Origin: Stieleria sedimenti
Lineage (GTDB): Bacteria > Planctomycetota > Planctomycetia > Pirellulales > Pirellulaceae
Length of the DNA: 64,000 bases
Direction of reading: 5' to 3'
NCBI RefSeq assembly: GCF_025060895.1
Contig: NZ_JANZKV010000039.1
Span: 57,148-121,147 of the forward strand
Positions 20,175 to 29,908 of the stretch are shown here, one piece after another. The position numbers and the translations under genes were made by a program. Position 1 is the first letter of the stretch. Every line of letters begins with the position of its first letter. The notes beneath the pieces were generated by a model, which saw nothing but the letters and a program-made list of their open reading frames with translations, was not told where the DNA came from and searched no databases.

Positions 20175-21350
20175 TCAAGCCCCCGGCGACCAGCCGGGGC
20201 GGGGGCTGGAGTGAATCAGCGGCGGTTGATCGCCGGCAAGTTTTCGGATCCGCTCGGCCATTTCGGCGACCGATTCGGGATCGGACAAGGGATCGATGGT
20301 GACTCGGAAGCAGACGGTTTGTTCGGGTTGAATTTCGACGACCCGATCATGCGAGGCTTCGAAGGACCGTTGATTGGGGAAGTTGGTGGCCGGTTCCAGT
20401 CCGGTGACGTAACCGTCGGCGGGATCGGCCGTGTTTTTCCACAGGACAAACCGCGGCAAGGTCTTGGTGCCGTAGGTGACCGCGAGGGCTTGGGAGGCAT
20501 CGGCGTTTTGCAGCATCACCGAGGTCAAGTTGGATGCATCGCTGCGGAGCTTGGCAAAATAGACGCGTTCGGCGTAACCGACTTGCGGCGCGCCGAACGC
20601 GTCGAAGGATTCGATTTCGCCGGCCGACAATTTGTCTTTGGGGGCCAGTTCCTCGATCGGCAGGATCAATTTCGAGCCGTTTTCCAGAACCGGTTGGCCG
20701 ACGTTGATGTGATACAACATTTGCACGGTTGTCGGCGTCGAACGCTCGTTGGTCACGTCGTCAAAGATCTGGACCGCTGGACTTCCGGCGTGAACGCGGA
20801 TGCGGCTGTTGAGTCGGAGATTGGTGAAGAAGAGACGGCTTTCACGGAGATCGCCGATCAATTCCAGCCGTCCGGAGACTTCGTCGAATTCGATCTGTAA
20901 TCCGTCGGCGGGCAGATTGGCGATGCGTCCGTGCAGCGGATAGGTCAGTTTTCCGCTCTCGTCGTGCTCGGGGGCTCCATTGCTTTCCAGCCCGCAGCGG
21001 ACCACCAGTTCGTCGAACCCTTCCAGCCAGCCGAGTCCGCTCGGGTCGTGGATCGGGACCAAGGACGGGTGGACGGGGCCATCGACGGGGGAGTGCCAGC
21101 CGAAGCGGCCCGAATCGGATTCGATGCTCCAAATCGCCATCCCGCGCGTGGGGAGCACGTTGACGACGACGGCGCCGGTGTCGATCCGCACGATTTCGAC
21201 CCCGTCGGCACGTCCGCCGACGAATCGCCCGTGCCGCGTTTGGATTTTTCCTCGGGGCGATTCAATGGCGACCGAAAGCGGCGATTGATCGTCCCAAACC
21301 ACACTCTTGAGCCGATCGTCGATCGATCGAGCTGTCTTCGTTTTTACCAT
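20175..21350 (-). CDS. DUF4432 family (aldose-1-epimerase-like) protein
   Basis: This 391-residue, probably cytoplasmic protein resembles the galactose-mutarotase-like DUF4432 family: VVNVLPTRGMAIWSIESD near residue 64, a WLEGFDELVVRCGLESNGAP segment near 110, YPLHGRIANLP near 140 and MLYHINVGQPVLENGS near 220. The family is thought to bind sugars; no enzymatic role is proven here. It is divergent from a sugar isomerase/oxidoreductase pair, suggesting a shared carbohydrate pathway. The intervening 21351-21812 (462 bp) shows no convincing gene or element and probably holds both promoters. Confidence 0.82.
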   Translation of the reverse strand: MVKTKTARSIDDRLKSVVWDDQSPLSVAIESPRGKIQTRHGRFVGGRADGVEIVRIDTGAVVVNVLPTRGMAIWSIESDSGRFGWHSPVDGPVHPSLVPIHDPSGLGWLEGFDELVVRCGLESNGAPEHDESGKLTYPLHGRIANLPADGLQIEFDEVSGRLELIGDLRESRLFFTNLRLNSRIRVHAGSPAVQIFDDVTNERSTPTTVQMLYHINVGQPVLENGSKLILPIEELAPKDKLSAGEIESFDAFGAPQVGYAERVYFAKLRSDASNLTSVMLQNADASQALAVTYGTKTLPRFVLWKNTADPADGYVTGLEPATNFPNQRSFEASHDRVVEIQPEQTVCFRVTIDPLSDPESVAEMAERIRKLAGDQPPLIHSSPRPGWSPGA

Positions 21351-21812
21351 CAGAATTCCTTAGTCTGTCTCCGCGGACGAATTGCCGCAGCCTGATCGCC
21401 CCCCGGACGATCCCGCCGCCATTCGTTTGAGCCGATAGAATGACATGATTGGGCCGTCTCTGCATTCTTGTCGCACAGTGCTCCAGTCAATACAACATGC
21501 GGGCAGACAATCCGCCACAATAGCTGCAAAAATCTCCAGCCCTTTTAGCCCTTCCAGCCATACAGTCATCCATGACGAATGTGAAGCTCGATGTCGGACT
21601 GCGTTACTTCGGCCCCGACTTGCATCGCGACCTGCCCAATGGCGGCTCTTGATTCGACATTTTGCTCTTGAGAGCCCGCGCGGCAACGCGTGGGCCACGA
21701 TTGCCATTGCGATCGAATAAAATCGTCGCCTGCGTTACTGTGGCGAATCCCAGACCAGACCTCCAGAATCGAACTCCTGAACGACCCTCATCCCCCGAAT
21801 TCGAAAAACACG

Positions 21813-22823
21813 ATGAAACTTCACAACGCGATGTGGCCCGGCCTGGTTGGCAAAGGCGATGGCCCCGACCAAGAACCGCCGATCAGTTTGGAACACATGC
21901 TTGACCTGACGGCCGCGGCCGAAGTGAACGGGCGGAAGTTTGACGGTATCGATTACTTCCTCTTCCTGCCGCACACCGATCCGGAAGCCAGCGACGATGA
22001 CCTGCGGAAGATCGCCGACCTGATCCAGTCCAAGGGGTTTAGCGTCGGATCGCTAGTCGCACCGGTCTGGCCGGGCACGATCGGTGATTCGGCCATGGGC
22101 GACAAGGAACAGACCGACAAGTTCCTTTCGGCGGTCAAAATGGCCTGCCGCGTCGCCGGAATCTTTAACGAGCACGGGGTCCGCCAGTACGGCGTGATCC
22201 GGATCGACAGCGCCGAATTCGGCGTCGAAAAGTGGAGAGAAGACCCGCAAGCCAACACCGGAAAGATCGCCAACACGTTCCGCGAGGCCGCCAAGATCGC
22301 CGCCGACCACGGCGAACGTCTCGCTGCCGAAGGCGAAATCTGTTGGGCCGGCATGCACAGCTGGAAAGACATGCTGGACCTGCTGGAAGCCGTCGGGATG
22401 CCCGAAACGCTCGGTTTCCAAGCCGATTTGGCCCACACGTATTTGTATCTGATGGGCTACAACGCGCCCGAGCACGCGCTGCTGCACGAAGGGTACAGCG
22501 AGGAAGCGTTTTATGCCGCGTACGAGAAGATGACCGACAAGCTGCGGCCCTGGACCATCGATTTCCACGTCGCCCAAAACGACGGGGAAGTTCACGGCGC
22601 CGGCGACCACGACAAGACCGGCAAACACTGCCCCGCCGATGACCCCAACGGCAAGTTGGACATCGTCAAGTGCGCCGGATACTGGCTCAAAGACGCCGAG
22701 CAGCGCGGCATCAAACACATCTGCTGGGACGGTTGCATGTTCCCCAATGAAACGCTGGAACAGCCAGGAACGTGGAACACGATCCTGGAAACCATGATCA
22801 AAGTCGACGAGTCGCTGAAGTAA
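21813..22823 (+). CDS. Sugar phosphate isomerase/epimerase family TIM-barrel protein
   Basis: This protein has 336 residues. ATG at 21813 ([15 protein letters not shown]) was chosen; the open frame further upstream encodes unlikely sequence. The protein follows the AP-endonuclease-2/xylose-isomerase-like barrel pattern: GIDYFLFLP, the acidic metal-site segment [29 protein letters not shown], and [20 protein letters not shown]. Such enzymes isomerise or epimerise sugars or inositols using a divalent metal. The next gene, 85 bp downstream, encodes a Gfo/Idh/MocA oxidoreductase, the usual partner. Confidence 0.87.
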   Translation: MKLHNAMWPGLVGKGDGPDQEPPISLEHMLDLTAAAEVNGRKFDGIDYFLFLPHTDPEASDDDLRKIADLIQSKGFSVGSLVAPVWPGTIGDSAMGDKEQTDKFLSAVKMACRVAGIFNEHGVRQYGVIRIDSAEFGVEKWREDPQANTGKIANTFREAAKIAADHGERLAAEGEICWAGMHSWKDMLDLLEAVGMPETLGFQADLAHTYLYLMGYNAPEHALLHEGYSEEAFYAAYEKMTDKLRPWTIDFHVAQNDGEVHGAGDHDKTGKHCPADDPNGKLDIVKCAGYWLKDAEQRGIKHICWDGCMFPNETLEQPGTWNTILETMIKVDESLK

Positions 22824-22838
22824 CGCGGCGGCTCTCGT

Positions 22839-22862
22839 CGACAGGCCGGAAGCCTCTCCCAC
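22839..22862 (+). repeat. Family B repeat, variant copy
   Basis: CGACAGGCCGGAAGCCTCTC with a CCAC end sits between the isomerase and the oxidoreductase gene. Confidence 0.7.
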
Positions 22863-22908
22863 AACTGACAACACCGCTTTCCATTCCTTCACAACCCAAC
22901 AACCTACT

Positions 22909-24039
22909 ATGAAACCTCTCAATATCGGCATGGTCGGCTACGGATTCATGGGCCGCACCCACAGCAACGGGTACTGCCAAGCCAACCACTTCTTTGATCT
23001 CGAGTACAAGCCTGTCTTGAAAGCGGTCTGTGCGCGAAACAAGGACAAGGCCCAAGCGTTTGCCGATCAGTGGGGGTATGAGTCGATCGAGACGGATTGG
23101 CGCGAGATGCTCAAACGCGACGATATCGATGCGATCGATGTCTGCACGCCGAATAACCTGCACAAGGAAATCTCGATCGCCGCCGCCGAAGCCGGCAAGA
23201 TGGTGTTGTGCGAAAAGCCGATCGCGATGAACGTCGCCGAAGGCGAAGCGATGTGCGATGCGGTCGAGAAGGCCGGTGTCGCCAACATGGTTTGGTACAA
23301 CTATCGACGCGTCCCCGCGGTGTCACTGGCCAAACAGCTGATCGATGAAGGTCGATTGGGGCGGATCTTTCACTACCGCGCGAACTTCCTGCAAGACTGG
23401 ACGATCAATGCGGACGTTCCCCAAGGCGGTGCGGCCACGTGGCGACTCGATGCCGAAGCCGCCGGCAGCGGCGTGACCGGTGACTTGCTGGCCCACTGCA
23501 TCGATACCGCCATCTGGCTCAACGGCGGCATCACCGACGTTTCCGCTGTCGCCGAAACGTTCATCAAAGAACGAACGCACGCCGAGACCGGCGCCAAGCA
23601 AGCCGTCAAGATCGACGACGCCTGCACGTTCCATTGCCACTTCAACAACGGATCGTTGGGGCTGTTCGAGTCGACCCGCTACGCACGCGGCCACAAAGCG
23701 CTCTACACCTTGGAAATCAACGGCGAACACGCTTCGATCCGTTGGGATCTGCACGACCTGCATCGCTTGGAGTATTTCGATCACAGCGATGATTCGATCG
23801 TCCGCGGTTGGAGAAGCGTTCACGTCAGCGATGGCGATCAACCCTACATGGGCAACTGGTGGGTGCCGGGATTGAACATCGGCTACGAGCACACCTTCAT
23901 CCACCAAGTCGCCGACTTCCTGAAATCGTTGGAAACCGGTGAACCGATTGAACCGAGTTTCCGCACGGCGCTGGAAACTCAAAAGGTTTGCGATGCCGTC
24001 CTTGCCAGCGCCCACGAGCGGGCCTGGAAAACGATTTAG
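22909..24039 (+). CDS. Gfo/Idh/MocA family oxidoreductase
   Basis: This 376-residue protein has an N-terminal Rossmann fold with the dinucleotide-binding stretch [17 protein letters not shown] (residues 6-22) and the family motif CEKPIAMN near residue 103, whose lysine is the catalytic EKP lysine. The C-terminal alpha/beta domain contains [19 protein letters not shown] near 185, with the conserved D and H. It should oxidise or reduce a sugar or cyclitol with NAD(P). It follows the isomerase gene and probably shares its pathway. Its 3' end is followed by a 30-bp hairpin repeat array. Confidence 0.93.
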   Translation: MKPLNIGMVGYGFMGRTHSNGYCQANHFFDLEYKPVLKAVCARNKDKAQAFADQWGYESIETDWREMLKRDDIDAIDVCTPNNLHKEISIAAAEAGKMVLCEKPIAMNVAEGEAMCDAVEKAGVANMVWYNYRRVPAVSLAKQLIDEGRLGRIFHYRANFLQDWTINADVPQGGAATWRLDAEAAGSGVTGDLLAHCIDTAIWLNGGITDVSAVAETFIKERTHAETGAKQAVKIDDACTFHCHFNNGSLGLFESTRYARGHKALYTLEINGEHASIRWDLHDLHRLEYFDHSDDSIVRGWRSVHVSDGDQPYMGNWWVPGLNIGYEHTFIHQVADFLKSLETGEPIEPSFRTALETQKVCDAVLASAHERAWKTI

Positions 24040-24067
24040 TCGTTGAGTAGGGCATGCTGTGCATGCC

Positions 24068-24153
24068 GATCGTCACGCACAGCGTGACCTACGGACTGGT
24101 CGTCACGCACAGCGTGACCTACGGACTGATCGTCACGCACAGCGTGACCTACG
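24068..24153. repeat. Three tandem 30-bp repeats, each a hairpin, between convergent genes
   Basis: Units start at 24068, 24098 and 24128. Each contains the inverted pair GTCACGC and GCGTGAC around ACA. The last unit runs into the 3' end of the convergent dehydrogenase gene (stop at 24149). A short GCATGCTGTGCATGC palindrome precedes the array at about 24053-24067. A bidirectional terminator role is plausible. Confidence 0.9.
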
Positions 24154-25390
24154 TCAGTCCCGCCAGTTCGGTGGCGCGGCGGACGCGGGTGATTCCGATC
24201 ATGTAGGCCGCCGTGCGAAGTGAAATGTCCCGTTCGTGCGCGTTCTGCCAGACGTGTTCAAAGGCTTCCGAGAGCGTTCGATCCAGTTCTTGGCGGACGC
24301 GGTCCAAGGTCCAGCGATAGTGTTGTCGGTTCTGGACCCATTCGAAATAGCTGACCGTCACACCGCCGGCATTGGCCAGAATGTCGGGCAAGATGGTGAC
24401 GCCGTGGTCATGCAGGATCTTATCGGCATCGGGATCGACCGGGCCGTTGGCGGCTTCGATGATCGCTCTGGCCGAAATCTTTTTGGCGTTCTTCTCGGTG
24501 ATCACTCCGCCGAGCGCCGCGGGAATCAGGATGTCGACGTTTGGCAGGGTCAGCAGCGCATCGGTCGGTAAGACGTCGCATTCTTTGAACCCCTCCAGCA
24601 GCCCGTAAGGATGCTGGAGTTTGTGATGAAGTGCGGCGGCGATGTTCAAACCTTCTTTGCGGTAGTAGGTTCCGGTGATGTCACTGATCGCGATGACGGG
24701 GAATTGTGCTTCGGACAAGAACTTGGCCGCATGGGATCCGACGTTCCCAAAGCCCTGGATGGCGATGCTGGTTGCTTCCGGTTTCATGCCGAGCCGTTTG
24801 GTCAGCTTGACCGTCAACGTCCCCACGCCACGGCCGGTCGCTTCTTCGCGGCCCTTGGCGCCGTATTCTTCGACCGGTTTGCCGGTGATCACGGCGGGAT
24901 TGAATCCATGGTATTTTTCCCACTGGTTGCGAAACCAGGCCATCACGCGATGATCGGTGCCCATGTCGGGTGCGGGAATGTCGGTGTCGGGGCCAACGAT
25001 GTCGTGGATTTGGTCGACAAACACACGGGTCAGCCGTTCCAGTTCGCGCGTCGACAGCGATCGCGGGTCCACGCCGATCCCGCCCTTGGCGCCTCCGTAG
25101 GGAAGATTGACGACGGCGGTCTTCCACGTCATCAGGCTCGCCAGCGACCGCGTCTCATCCAAATTGACTTCGGGGTGATACCGCAAGCCGCCTTTCATCG
25201 GTCCGCGGCTGTTGTCGTGTTGGACGCGAAATCCGACAAAGGTCGCCAGGGAACCGTCATCGCGCTCAATCGAAACCTGGACCCGGATTTCCCTTGACGC
25301 CATCAGCATCGCTTCGCGAGCTTGGGGGCTCAGATCAAGATGTTCGGCTGCGGTGTGAAAATATCGGCGAGTCGCCTCGAAAGCTCTCAT
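24149..25390 (-). CDS. Glu/Leu/Phe/Val family amino-acid dehydrogenase (glutamate dehydrogenase-like)
   Basis: This 413-residue cytoplasmic enzyme deaminates an amino acid with NAD(P). It has GPMKGGLRYHP (substrate-binding lysine, near residue 66), PYGGAKGGI (catalytic lysine, near 100), the conserved PAPDMGT near 140, and a Rossmann domain with IQGFGNVGSHAAKF near 215. Length and motifs fit hexameric GDH of the short type. ATG at 25390 (MRAFEATRRYF) was chosen; the open frame upstream to 25696 is Arg/Pro-rich shadow sequence overlapping the next gene. It is convergent with the oxidoreductase gene. Confidence 0.92.
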   Translation of the reverse strand: MRAFEATRRYFHTAAEHLDLSPQAREAMLMASREIRVQVSIERDDGSLATFVGFRVQHDNSRGPMKGGLRYHPEVNLDETRSLASLMTWKTAVVNLPYGGAKGGIGVDPRSLSTRELERLTRVFVDQIHDIVGPDTDIPAPDMGTDHRVMAWFRNQWEKYHGFNPAVITGKPVEEYGAKGREEATGRGVGTLTVKLTKRLGMKPEATSIAIQGFGNVGSHAAKFLSEAQFPVIAISDITGTYYRKEGLNIAAALHHKLQHPYGLLEGFKECDVLPTDALLTLPNVDILIPAALGGVITEKNAKKISARAIIEAANGPVDPDADKILHDHGVTILPDILANAGGVTVSYFEWVQNRQHYRWTLDRVRQELDRTLSEAFEHVWQNAHERDISLRTAAYMIGITRVRRATELAGLT

Positions 25391-25461
25391 CGTGATCGCC
25401 CGGATGGTGTGGTGAAGGGGATGCGCTTCAAGTGTAGCTTGGGGTGTAGCGCGCTGACGAG

Positions 25462-26418
25462 TCAGGCTGCGGCGCGGCGGGCCTGCTTGCGGCGTTTTTC
25501 CTCGTGGCGGATCGCGATCACGCGCCGTTTGATGTCGACTTCGTGGGGAAGCCACTCGGACAGGCTTCCGGTCCGAAAATACTCCTCGGCCAGTGCCCGG
25601 ATCGACCGCGATTGCACGTGCCGCCTGACTTGTTGTTTCCAAACCGCGATCGGGGCTCGCAGCGTCGCGCCGATCATCGCCCATCCGCAGCGGCATTCCG
25701 GGATCGGGTATCCGGTGTACGATTCGGTTTCTTCGGCCGCCCGATCCAGGACCAGGCTGACCGCGGTGATCGCCAAACAGAAGAGTTCTGCCAGAGACGT
25801 GACCGAGTGTTCGTCGATCCCCCGGTGGGGGTCTCGCACGCCTTCGTGAAAACGATAGTGCCGGATCAGCCGATCACAATGCCCGTGGGCGTATCGCGCC
25901 ATGTGCATCATCAACGAACCCAGCCAACCGGGGCCGTCGGCAAGTTGAATGATGACGTTGATTTGATCGTCATGCCATTTTTGTCGGATGCGATCGTAGG
26001 CTTGATCGACACTCCACTCAAAGGGACGGTGGATCAAAGCCTCCCGTTCGGTGCTGATCGTGTGCAGGGGCTGGGCCATGTCGGTCAGGTAGTGCGACAG
26101 CACCCCGGCCGCATGAGCCGCATCGCGGAACCGTTCTGCCCGAAGGTATTTTTGCAAACGGTTGTACCACTGATGGGCAACCCGTGGGGCGCCGCCCCAA
26201 TCGCCTTCGCGAACATGCAGAATGTGATTCTGGTAGTCGCGAAACCGCACGTCCGGATCGATCGCCCCGCGCAGAAACGACCGGTGGTAGTACAGCAGCC
26301 AGGCGGTGAACCGTTTACCGGCATCGGAGCGGATCATCGGCAACGCATCGATCGCGAAGCGATGGTGCGTGCCTTGGCAGTGCGTTCGGCGAATGATCGC
26401 GTGCAAGCGATTGGTCAT
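25462..26418 (-). CDS. Zinc-dependent phospholipase C / S1-P1 nuclease-fold protein
   Basis: This 318-residue protein shows the histidine/aspartate pattern of the PLC/P1-nuclease fold: WLLYYHRSFLRGAIDPD near 40, RVAHQWYNRL near 80, HAAGVLSHYLTDMAQPLH (H, D and H metal ligands) near 105, and HGHCDRLIRHY near 180. No clear signal peptide is visible, unlike most secreted PLCs. The C-terminus is basic. ATG at 26418 was chosen because the upstream frame runs through an inverted repeat. The substrate (phospholipid or nucleic acid) is not known. Confidence 0.72.
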   Translation of the reverse strand: MTNRLHAIIRRTHCQGTHHRFAIDALPMIRSDAGKRFTAWLLYYHRSFLRGAIDPDVRFRDYQNHILHVREGDWGGAPRVAHQWYNRLQKYLRAERFRDAAHAAGVLSHYLTDMAQPLHTISTEREALIHRPFEWSVDQAYDRIRQKWHDDQINVIIQLADGPGWLGSLMMHMARYAHGHCDRLIRHYRFHEGVRDPHRGIDEHSVTSLAELFCLAITAVSLVLDRAAEETESYTGYPIPECRCGWAMIGATLRAPIAVWKQQVRRHVQSRSIRALAEEYFRTGSLSEWLPHEVDIKRRVIAIRHEEKRRKQARRAAA

Positions 26419-26434
26419 GGCGTTGGCACCGCGA

Positions 26435-26512
26435 GCGGAAAAGGGGTCAGGTACCAAAAACCAAATGGCCCGCAGGGTGCTTCGCATTTTTGGTACCTGA
26501 CCCCTTTTCCGC
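26435..26512. mobile_element. Perfect 26-bp inverted repeat element (REP/MITE-like)
   Basis: The left arm at 26435-26460 and the right arm at 26487-26512 are exact complements around a 26-nt centre. The arms carry AAAAGGGGTCAGGTACC, a motif of the sort that accompanies REP-associated (Y1/RAYT) transposases in other bacteria. No transposase is in the window. It sits 17 bp upstream of the phospholipase-like start codon. Confidence 0.85.
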
Positions 26513-26543
26513 GGCACCCTAAGTTTAAAAGTTGACGAAGTAC
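26511..26543. repeat. Family D repeat
   Basis: GCGGCACCCTAAGTTTAAAA is followed by GTTGACGAAGTACT. It abuts the inverted-repeat element above and ends at the stop codon of the mscS-type gene. Confidence 0.6.
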
Positions 26544-27553
26544 TAAGACGCGTAAGGCAGGCTGCTGTCACGACGTGCAGGTCGCATCCGTGGACGCGTG
26601 GGAACGTGTCGGTCGGTTCCTTGCACGTCGGCTGCGTCGATGCGGTTGAGATGAATGTCCATCTGTGGATAGGGAATCCCGATACCGACGGCGTCGAGTT
26701 GCCGTTTGATTTCCGCCGTTAAGGATTCGGTCAGTTTCCAATAGTCGGCCGACTTGACCCACATGCGGACTTTCCACTCGACGGCGCTGTCGCCAAGGTT
26801 GCCGAGAATGACAGCGGTGCCGCGGCCTTCGCCATGAATCGTCTCGTGCTCAAACACATCGGCGGCGGCTTGCAAGGCGTGTCGGGTTGCATCGATGTTT
26901 GCGTCATAGTCGACTCCGACGACCACCTCAACGCGGCGATGGGCATGGAAGCTGATGTTTTCGATCGTGGCGCCGCTGATCGAGCTGTTGGGAATGATCA
27001 GTCGTCGATTGTCGGGTGTGTCCAGCGTGGTCGTGAACAGGTCGATTTCGTTGACCTTGCCTGAAACGCCGGCGATGTTGACCACGTCTCCGACTTTAAA
27101 GGGGCGAAAAACGATCATCAAAACGCCGGCGGCAAAGTTGCTGAGTGTGCCTTGAAACGCCAAACCGATCGCAAAACCGGCGGCCGCCAAAATGGCCGCC
27201 ATTCCGCCCAGCGGCGCACCCAGTTTGCTGGCCACCGCGGCGATCAGACTGAGCATCACGCTGTAGAAAATCGCGGTCCCCACGAACCGACCAAAGGTCT
27301 CGTCGATCCGTTCGCGGATCGGCCGGCTGATGATTCGCGACAAGTACTTGGCGGCGAAGTAGCCGCAGAAAATGACGGCCAAGCCGAAGCAGGCCGGAAC
27401 CAGGTTGGGAAGCACGGTGTTTTCGAGGTACTCGGTCAAGCCCTGGAAGTCACCGTTGAGCATTTGGCTGAGCACGCCGTCCAGCGACGATTCGTTCGTC
27501 GTATCGCCCGATGGTGTTTCTGTCGTCGGAATGCTTGCTTCTGCCAGCAACAT
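26543..27553 (-). CDS. MscS-family mechanosensitive channel
   Basis: This 336-residue membrane protein has three hydrophobic helices (about 45-70, 88-115, 120-150). The pore helix and following beta domain carry the MscS signature: GLAFQGTLSNFAAGVLM (near 128-144), then IVFRPFKVGDVV and IPNSSISGATIENIS. MscS channels open on membrane tension to protect against hypo-osmotic shock. The C-terminal tail is Arg/Pro-rich. It is 124 bp upstream of the phospholipase-like gene on the same strand, with repeats in the gap. Confidence 0.92.
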   Translation of the reverse strand: MLLAEASIPTTETPSGDTTNESSLDGVLSQMLNGDFQGLTEYLENTVLPNLVPACFGLAVIFCGYFAAKYLSRIISRPIRERIDETFGRFVGTAIFYSVMLSLIAAVASKLGAPLGGMAAILAAAGFAIGLAFQGTLSNFAAGVLMIVFRPFKVGDVVNIAGVSGKVNEIDLFTTTLDTPDNRRLIIPNSSISGATIENISFHAHRRVEVVVGVDYDANIDATRHALQAAADVFEHETIHGEGRGTAVILGNLGDSAVEWKVRMWVKSADYWKLTESLTAEIKRQLDAVGIGIPYPQMDIHLNRIDAADVQGTDRHVPTRPRMRPARRDSSLPYAS

Positions 27554-27637
27554 CGCGATTCGTCCTTGAATGGCGGGAAGGGGTCCTGTTCGAACCGGCT
27601 ATACAAAATTTGGCCCGCCAGCGTAAAGTGACGTTTT

Positions 27638-28963
27638 TCAACGCTCGTCGTTCAAGTGCCGATCGGCGAAGTCCAGGTATTGCTGCCAGTCGTAGTCGGT
27701 CACGGCGTGCTTGCCGGTTCGCAGGTGATAACCGATCACACCGCGGTTGATCGGTTGTTCGGCCGCCGGCATCTTGGCCGGCGGTGCGTCACCGCCCATG
27801 CCATTGGTGCCCAGCAACCGGTAGACCGGATCGGCGGCGGCGGCGGCCAGAAACTCGCCCTTGGGATCGGCCCATTGATCCTCGGTCGCACTGGCCACGT
27901 AAATCGGACGTGGCGCGGCCAAGGCGATCAGTTCGTGTTGGTCGACCGGACAGGCACCTTCGTTTTCGTTGTATTCGGTGAATTGGTCGCAGAACCAATG
28001 GGGAAAGACCTCGTTGATTCGCCCCACCGTTTCACCGATCGCACGCCGTGACAGCGCGGCACCGCCGCACCCGGAATTGTTGCTGATGACCATCGCGAAA
28101 CGCGGGTCCGTCGCGCCGGCCCACAACGCGGTCTTGCCCAGACGCGAGTGACCGAGCACGGCGACCTTGCCGGCATCGATGCCCAGATCGGTCTCGGCTT
28201 CCAAGCAATCGAGTCCTCGGCTGAGTCCATAGGCCCAGGCGGCGATGCTGCCCCAGCGTGATTGCGGCGCGACATGGGCGACTTGATCGCCGAGCGTGCC
28301 GTGGATGCCGTTCTTGAACCCGTCGTCGAAGTCGGGATCGATGTCACCGTAATAGATGGTTGCCACGGCGTAGCCGCGTTTCAAAATCAGCTGCAGCGGC
28401 CACCGTGAAGCCGTGGCGCCGCGTGATTTTTCATTCGCCTTGTTGCCATCGGTGGTTCCGTTTTTACCGACGCGAAACCAGCCCGGGTTCAACTCGATCT
28501 GGGGATCCTCATCGACGCCGTGATTGCCTTGGAAATTCAGTCCCAAAAATGCAGGCACCGCGCCGGTTCGTTGCTTCGGCACGTAGATCATCATGCGCAT
28601 CGACGTCGCGTCATCGGCCAAGCCGAAAAACACATCGATTTCGGAGCGGGTCGCCAAGCCGTCGAAGACCGTTTTGCGGCTGACCTGTTGGCGGCGAATC
28701 GGACACGGCGGCGGCGAAACCCCGTACACCTGTTTTTCAAACAGTGCCAACAGCTCGGGCCGGCGCAGCGTGTTCCACTGCTCGGCCGTTGTCACCGGTG
28801 AACCGCTTTGGGTGACCAGCGGATCCGGCAGGGTGTAGTCCGGAATCTTTGACTCGTCATAATTGGGCTCGAAACCCATCACGCTGCGATTCGACGGATC
28901 GAACGACAGCACGAACATTGCACAGCAGGCGATGGTGAATCGTGTGAAACGAGACGTTTGCAT
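27638..28963 (-). CDS. Glucuronoyl esterase-like alpha/beta hydrolase (CE15)
   Basis: This 441-residue secreted protein has a signal peptide (FTIACCAMFVLSF, about residues 7-20). The fold is alpha/beta hydrolase, with the CE15 nucleophile motif VLGHSRLGKTALW near 250 (consensus GxSRxGK), a RPIYVASATEDQWADPKGEF segment near 365 and a late histidine in GYHLRTGKHAVTDYDW. CE15 enzymes cleave ester links between glucuronate in plant xylan and lignin, which fits polysaccharide-degrading planctomycetes. ATG at 28963 starts right at the signal peptide. A DinB gene is divergent. Confidence 0.88.
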   Translation of the reverse strand: MQTSRFTRFTIACCAMFVLSFDPSNRSVMGFEPNYDESKIPDYTLPDPLVTQSGSPVTTAEQWNTLRRPELLALFEKQVYGVSPPPCPIRRQQVSRKTVFDGLATRSEIDVFFGLADDATSMRMMIYVPKQRTGAVPAFLGLNFQGNHGVDEDPQIELNPGWFRVGKNGTTDGNKANEKSRGATASRWPLQLILKRGYAVATIYYGDIDPDFDDGFKNGIHGTLGDQVAHVAPQSRWGSIAAWAYGLSRGLDCLEAETDLGIDAGKVAVLGHSRLGKTALWAGATDPRFAMVISNNSGCGGAALSRRAIGETVGRINEVFPHWFCDQFTEYNENEGACPVDQHELIALAAPRPIYVASATEDQWADPKGEFLAAAAADPVYRLLGTNGMGGDAPPAKMPAAEQPINRGVIGYHLRTGKHAVTDYDWQQYLDFADRHLNDER

Positions 28964-29091
28964 GTCGGTGGCCTTTTTAAAAAATGCGTGACGGGGCTGC
29001 CCATGGTGAACGACGGCTTGAGATTGTAGAACGATCACCTGGCAGCGTGGCCGGATTCCTTTCCCCGTAAAAAAATACCCCAAGATCCTCA

Positions 29092-29625
29092 ATGAACCAT
29101 TTAAACCACGTGATCGGCAACGTGATTGCCGCGTCGGCGCGACTCGGACTCGGTTATGCCGAACGTATGCTGACCGACGTCCCCGCCGACCAATTTGCGA
29201 GATTTGCGACCGCGGACGGTCAGGTGATTGAGTCCAATCATCCCTGCTTCATCCTCGGGCATCTCAGTTTGTACCCCTCGCGGGTCGTCACCGAACTGGG
29301 CAAGGACGCGTCGGAGATTCAGCCCAGTGAGGCCTTCAGCAAGATGTTTAGTAAGGATGCCAAGTGCGTGGACGATGTCGACGGAACGCTGTACCCGAGC
29401 ATGGACGAAGTCGTCGCGGCGTTTCAGAGCGGGTATGAAAAAGCGATCGAAACCGTTGAACAAGCCGTCGACGATCAGTTCCTGGCCGAGAATCCCAACG
29501 AAGCGATGCGGGGCAAGTTTCCGAGCATGGGTGCGGCACACGCGTTTTACCTGGGCGGTCACATCATGTTGCACATGGGCCAGTTCAGCGCCTGGCGACG
29601 GATGACGGGCTTGGGACCGGCGTAG
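29092..29625 (+). CDS. DinB-family (four-helix metalloprotein) protein
   Basis: This 177-residue protein has the DinB/YfiT-like four-helix pattern, with metal-ligand histidines likely at HPCFILGHLSLYP (near 48) and GGHIMLHMGQFSAWRRM (near 155). DinB-fold proteins in many bacteria are metal-dependent, often thiol transferases; function here is unknown. The gene is divergent from the CE15 gene with a 128-bp gap and is followed by family A repeats. Confidence 0.82.
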   Translation: MNHLNHVIGNVIAASARLGLGYAERMLTDVPADQFARFATADGQVIESNHPCFILGHLSLYPSRVVTELGKDASEIQPSEAFSKMFSKDAKCVDDVDGTLYPSMDEVVAAFQSGYEKAIETVEQAVDDQFLAENPNEAMRGKFPSMGAAHAFYLGGHIMLHMGQFSAWRRMTGLGPA

Positions 29626-29645
29626 GGTCACGCGTCCGCACGACT

Positions 29646-29835
29646 GGTGAGCGGAACGGCGCGAGCGGCCTGTCGGTTTTGTGAGCCGTGACGCGTAAGC
29701 GGCCGGGCAGTGCGACGCCCGCCCGAGGCCTTACGGCCAGCGGCTCACCATTCACTCAGCAGAACCCGACTAAATCGACAGCCCGCGAGCCGTCCCGTGT
29801 GGTGAGGAACCGGAGGGCTCGCGCCCTGCCGCTAA
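29646..29835. repeat. Composite of family A repeat arms
   Basis: A GTGAGCGGAACGGCGCGAGC arm (from 29647) and an inverted GGCTCACC end (near 29742) frame one unit. A second unit runs from GACAGCCCGCGAGCCG (about 29777) to the GGGCTCGCGCCCTGCCGCTA arm ending at 29835. No gene is supported between 29626 and 29908. Confidence 0.7.
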
Positions 29836-29908
29836 AACCTCGTCAAACACTTGAAAGAAACGCTTCACCGCGTTACCCACCGCTCACGCTGTCTAGCGTG
29901 AGATCTGC

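Noticed and set aside
21445..21720. 91-residue ORF between divergent sugar genes
   Set aside because: Its composition is random-looking and the position fits a promoter region.
24068..24153. CRISPR-like array
   Set aside because: The 30-bp units are directly contiguous with no spacers and no cas genes are near.
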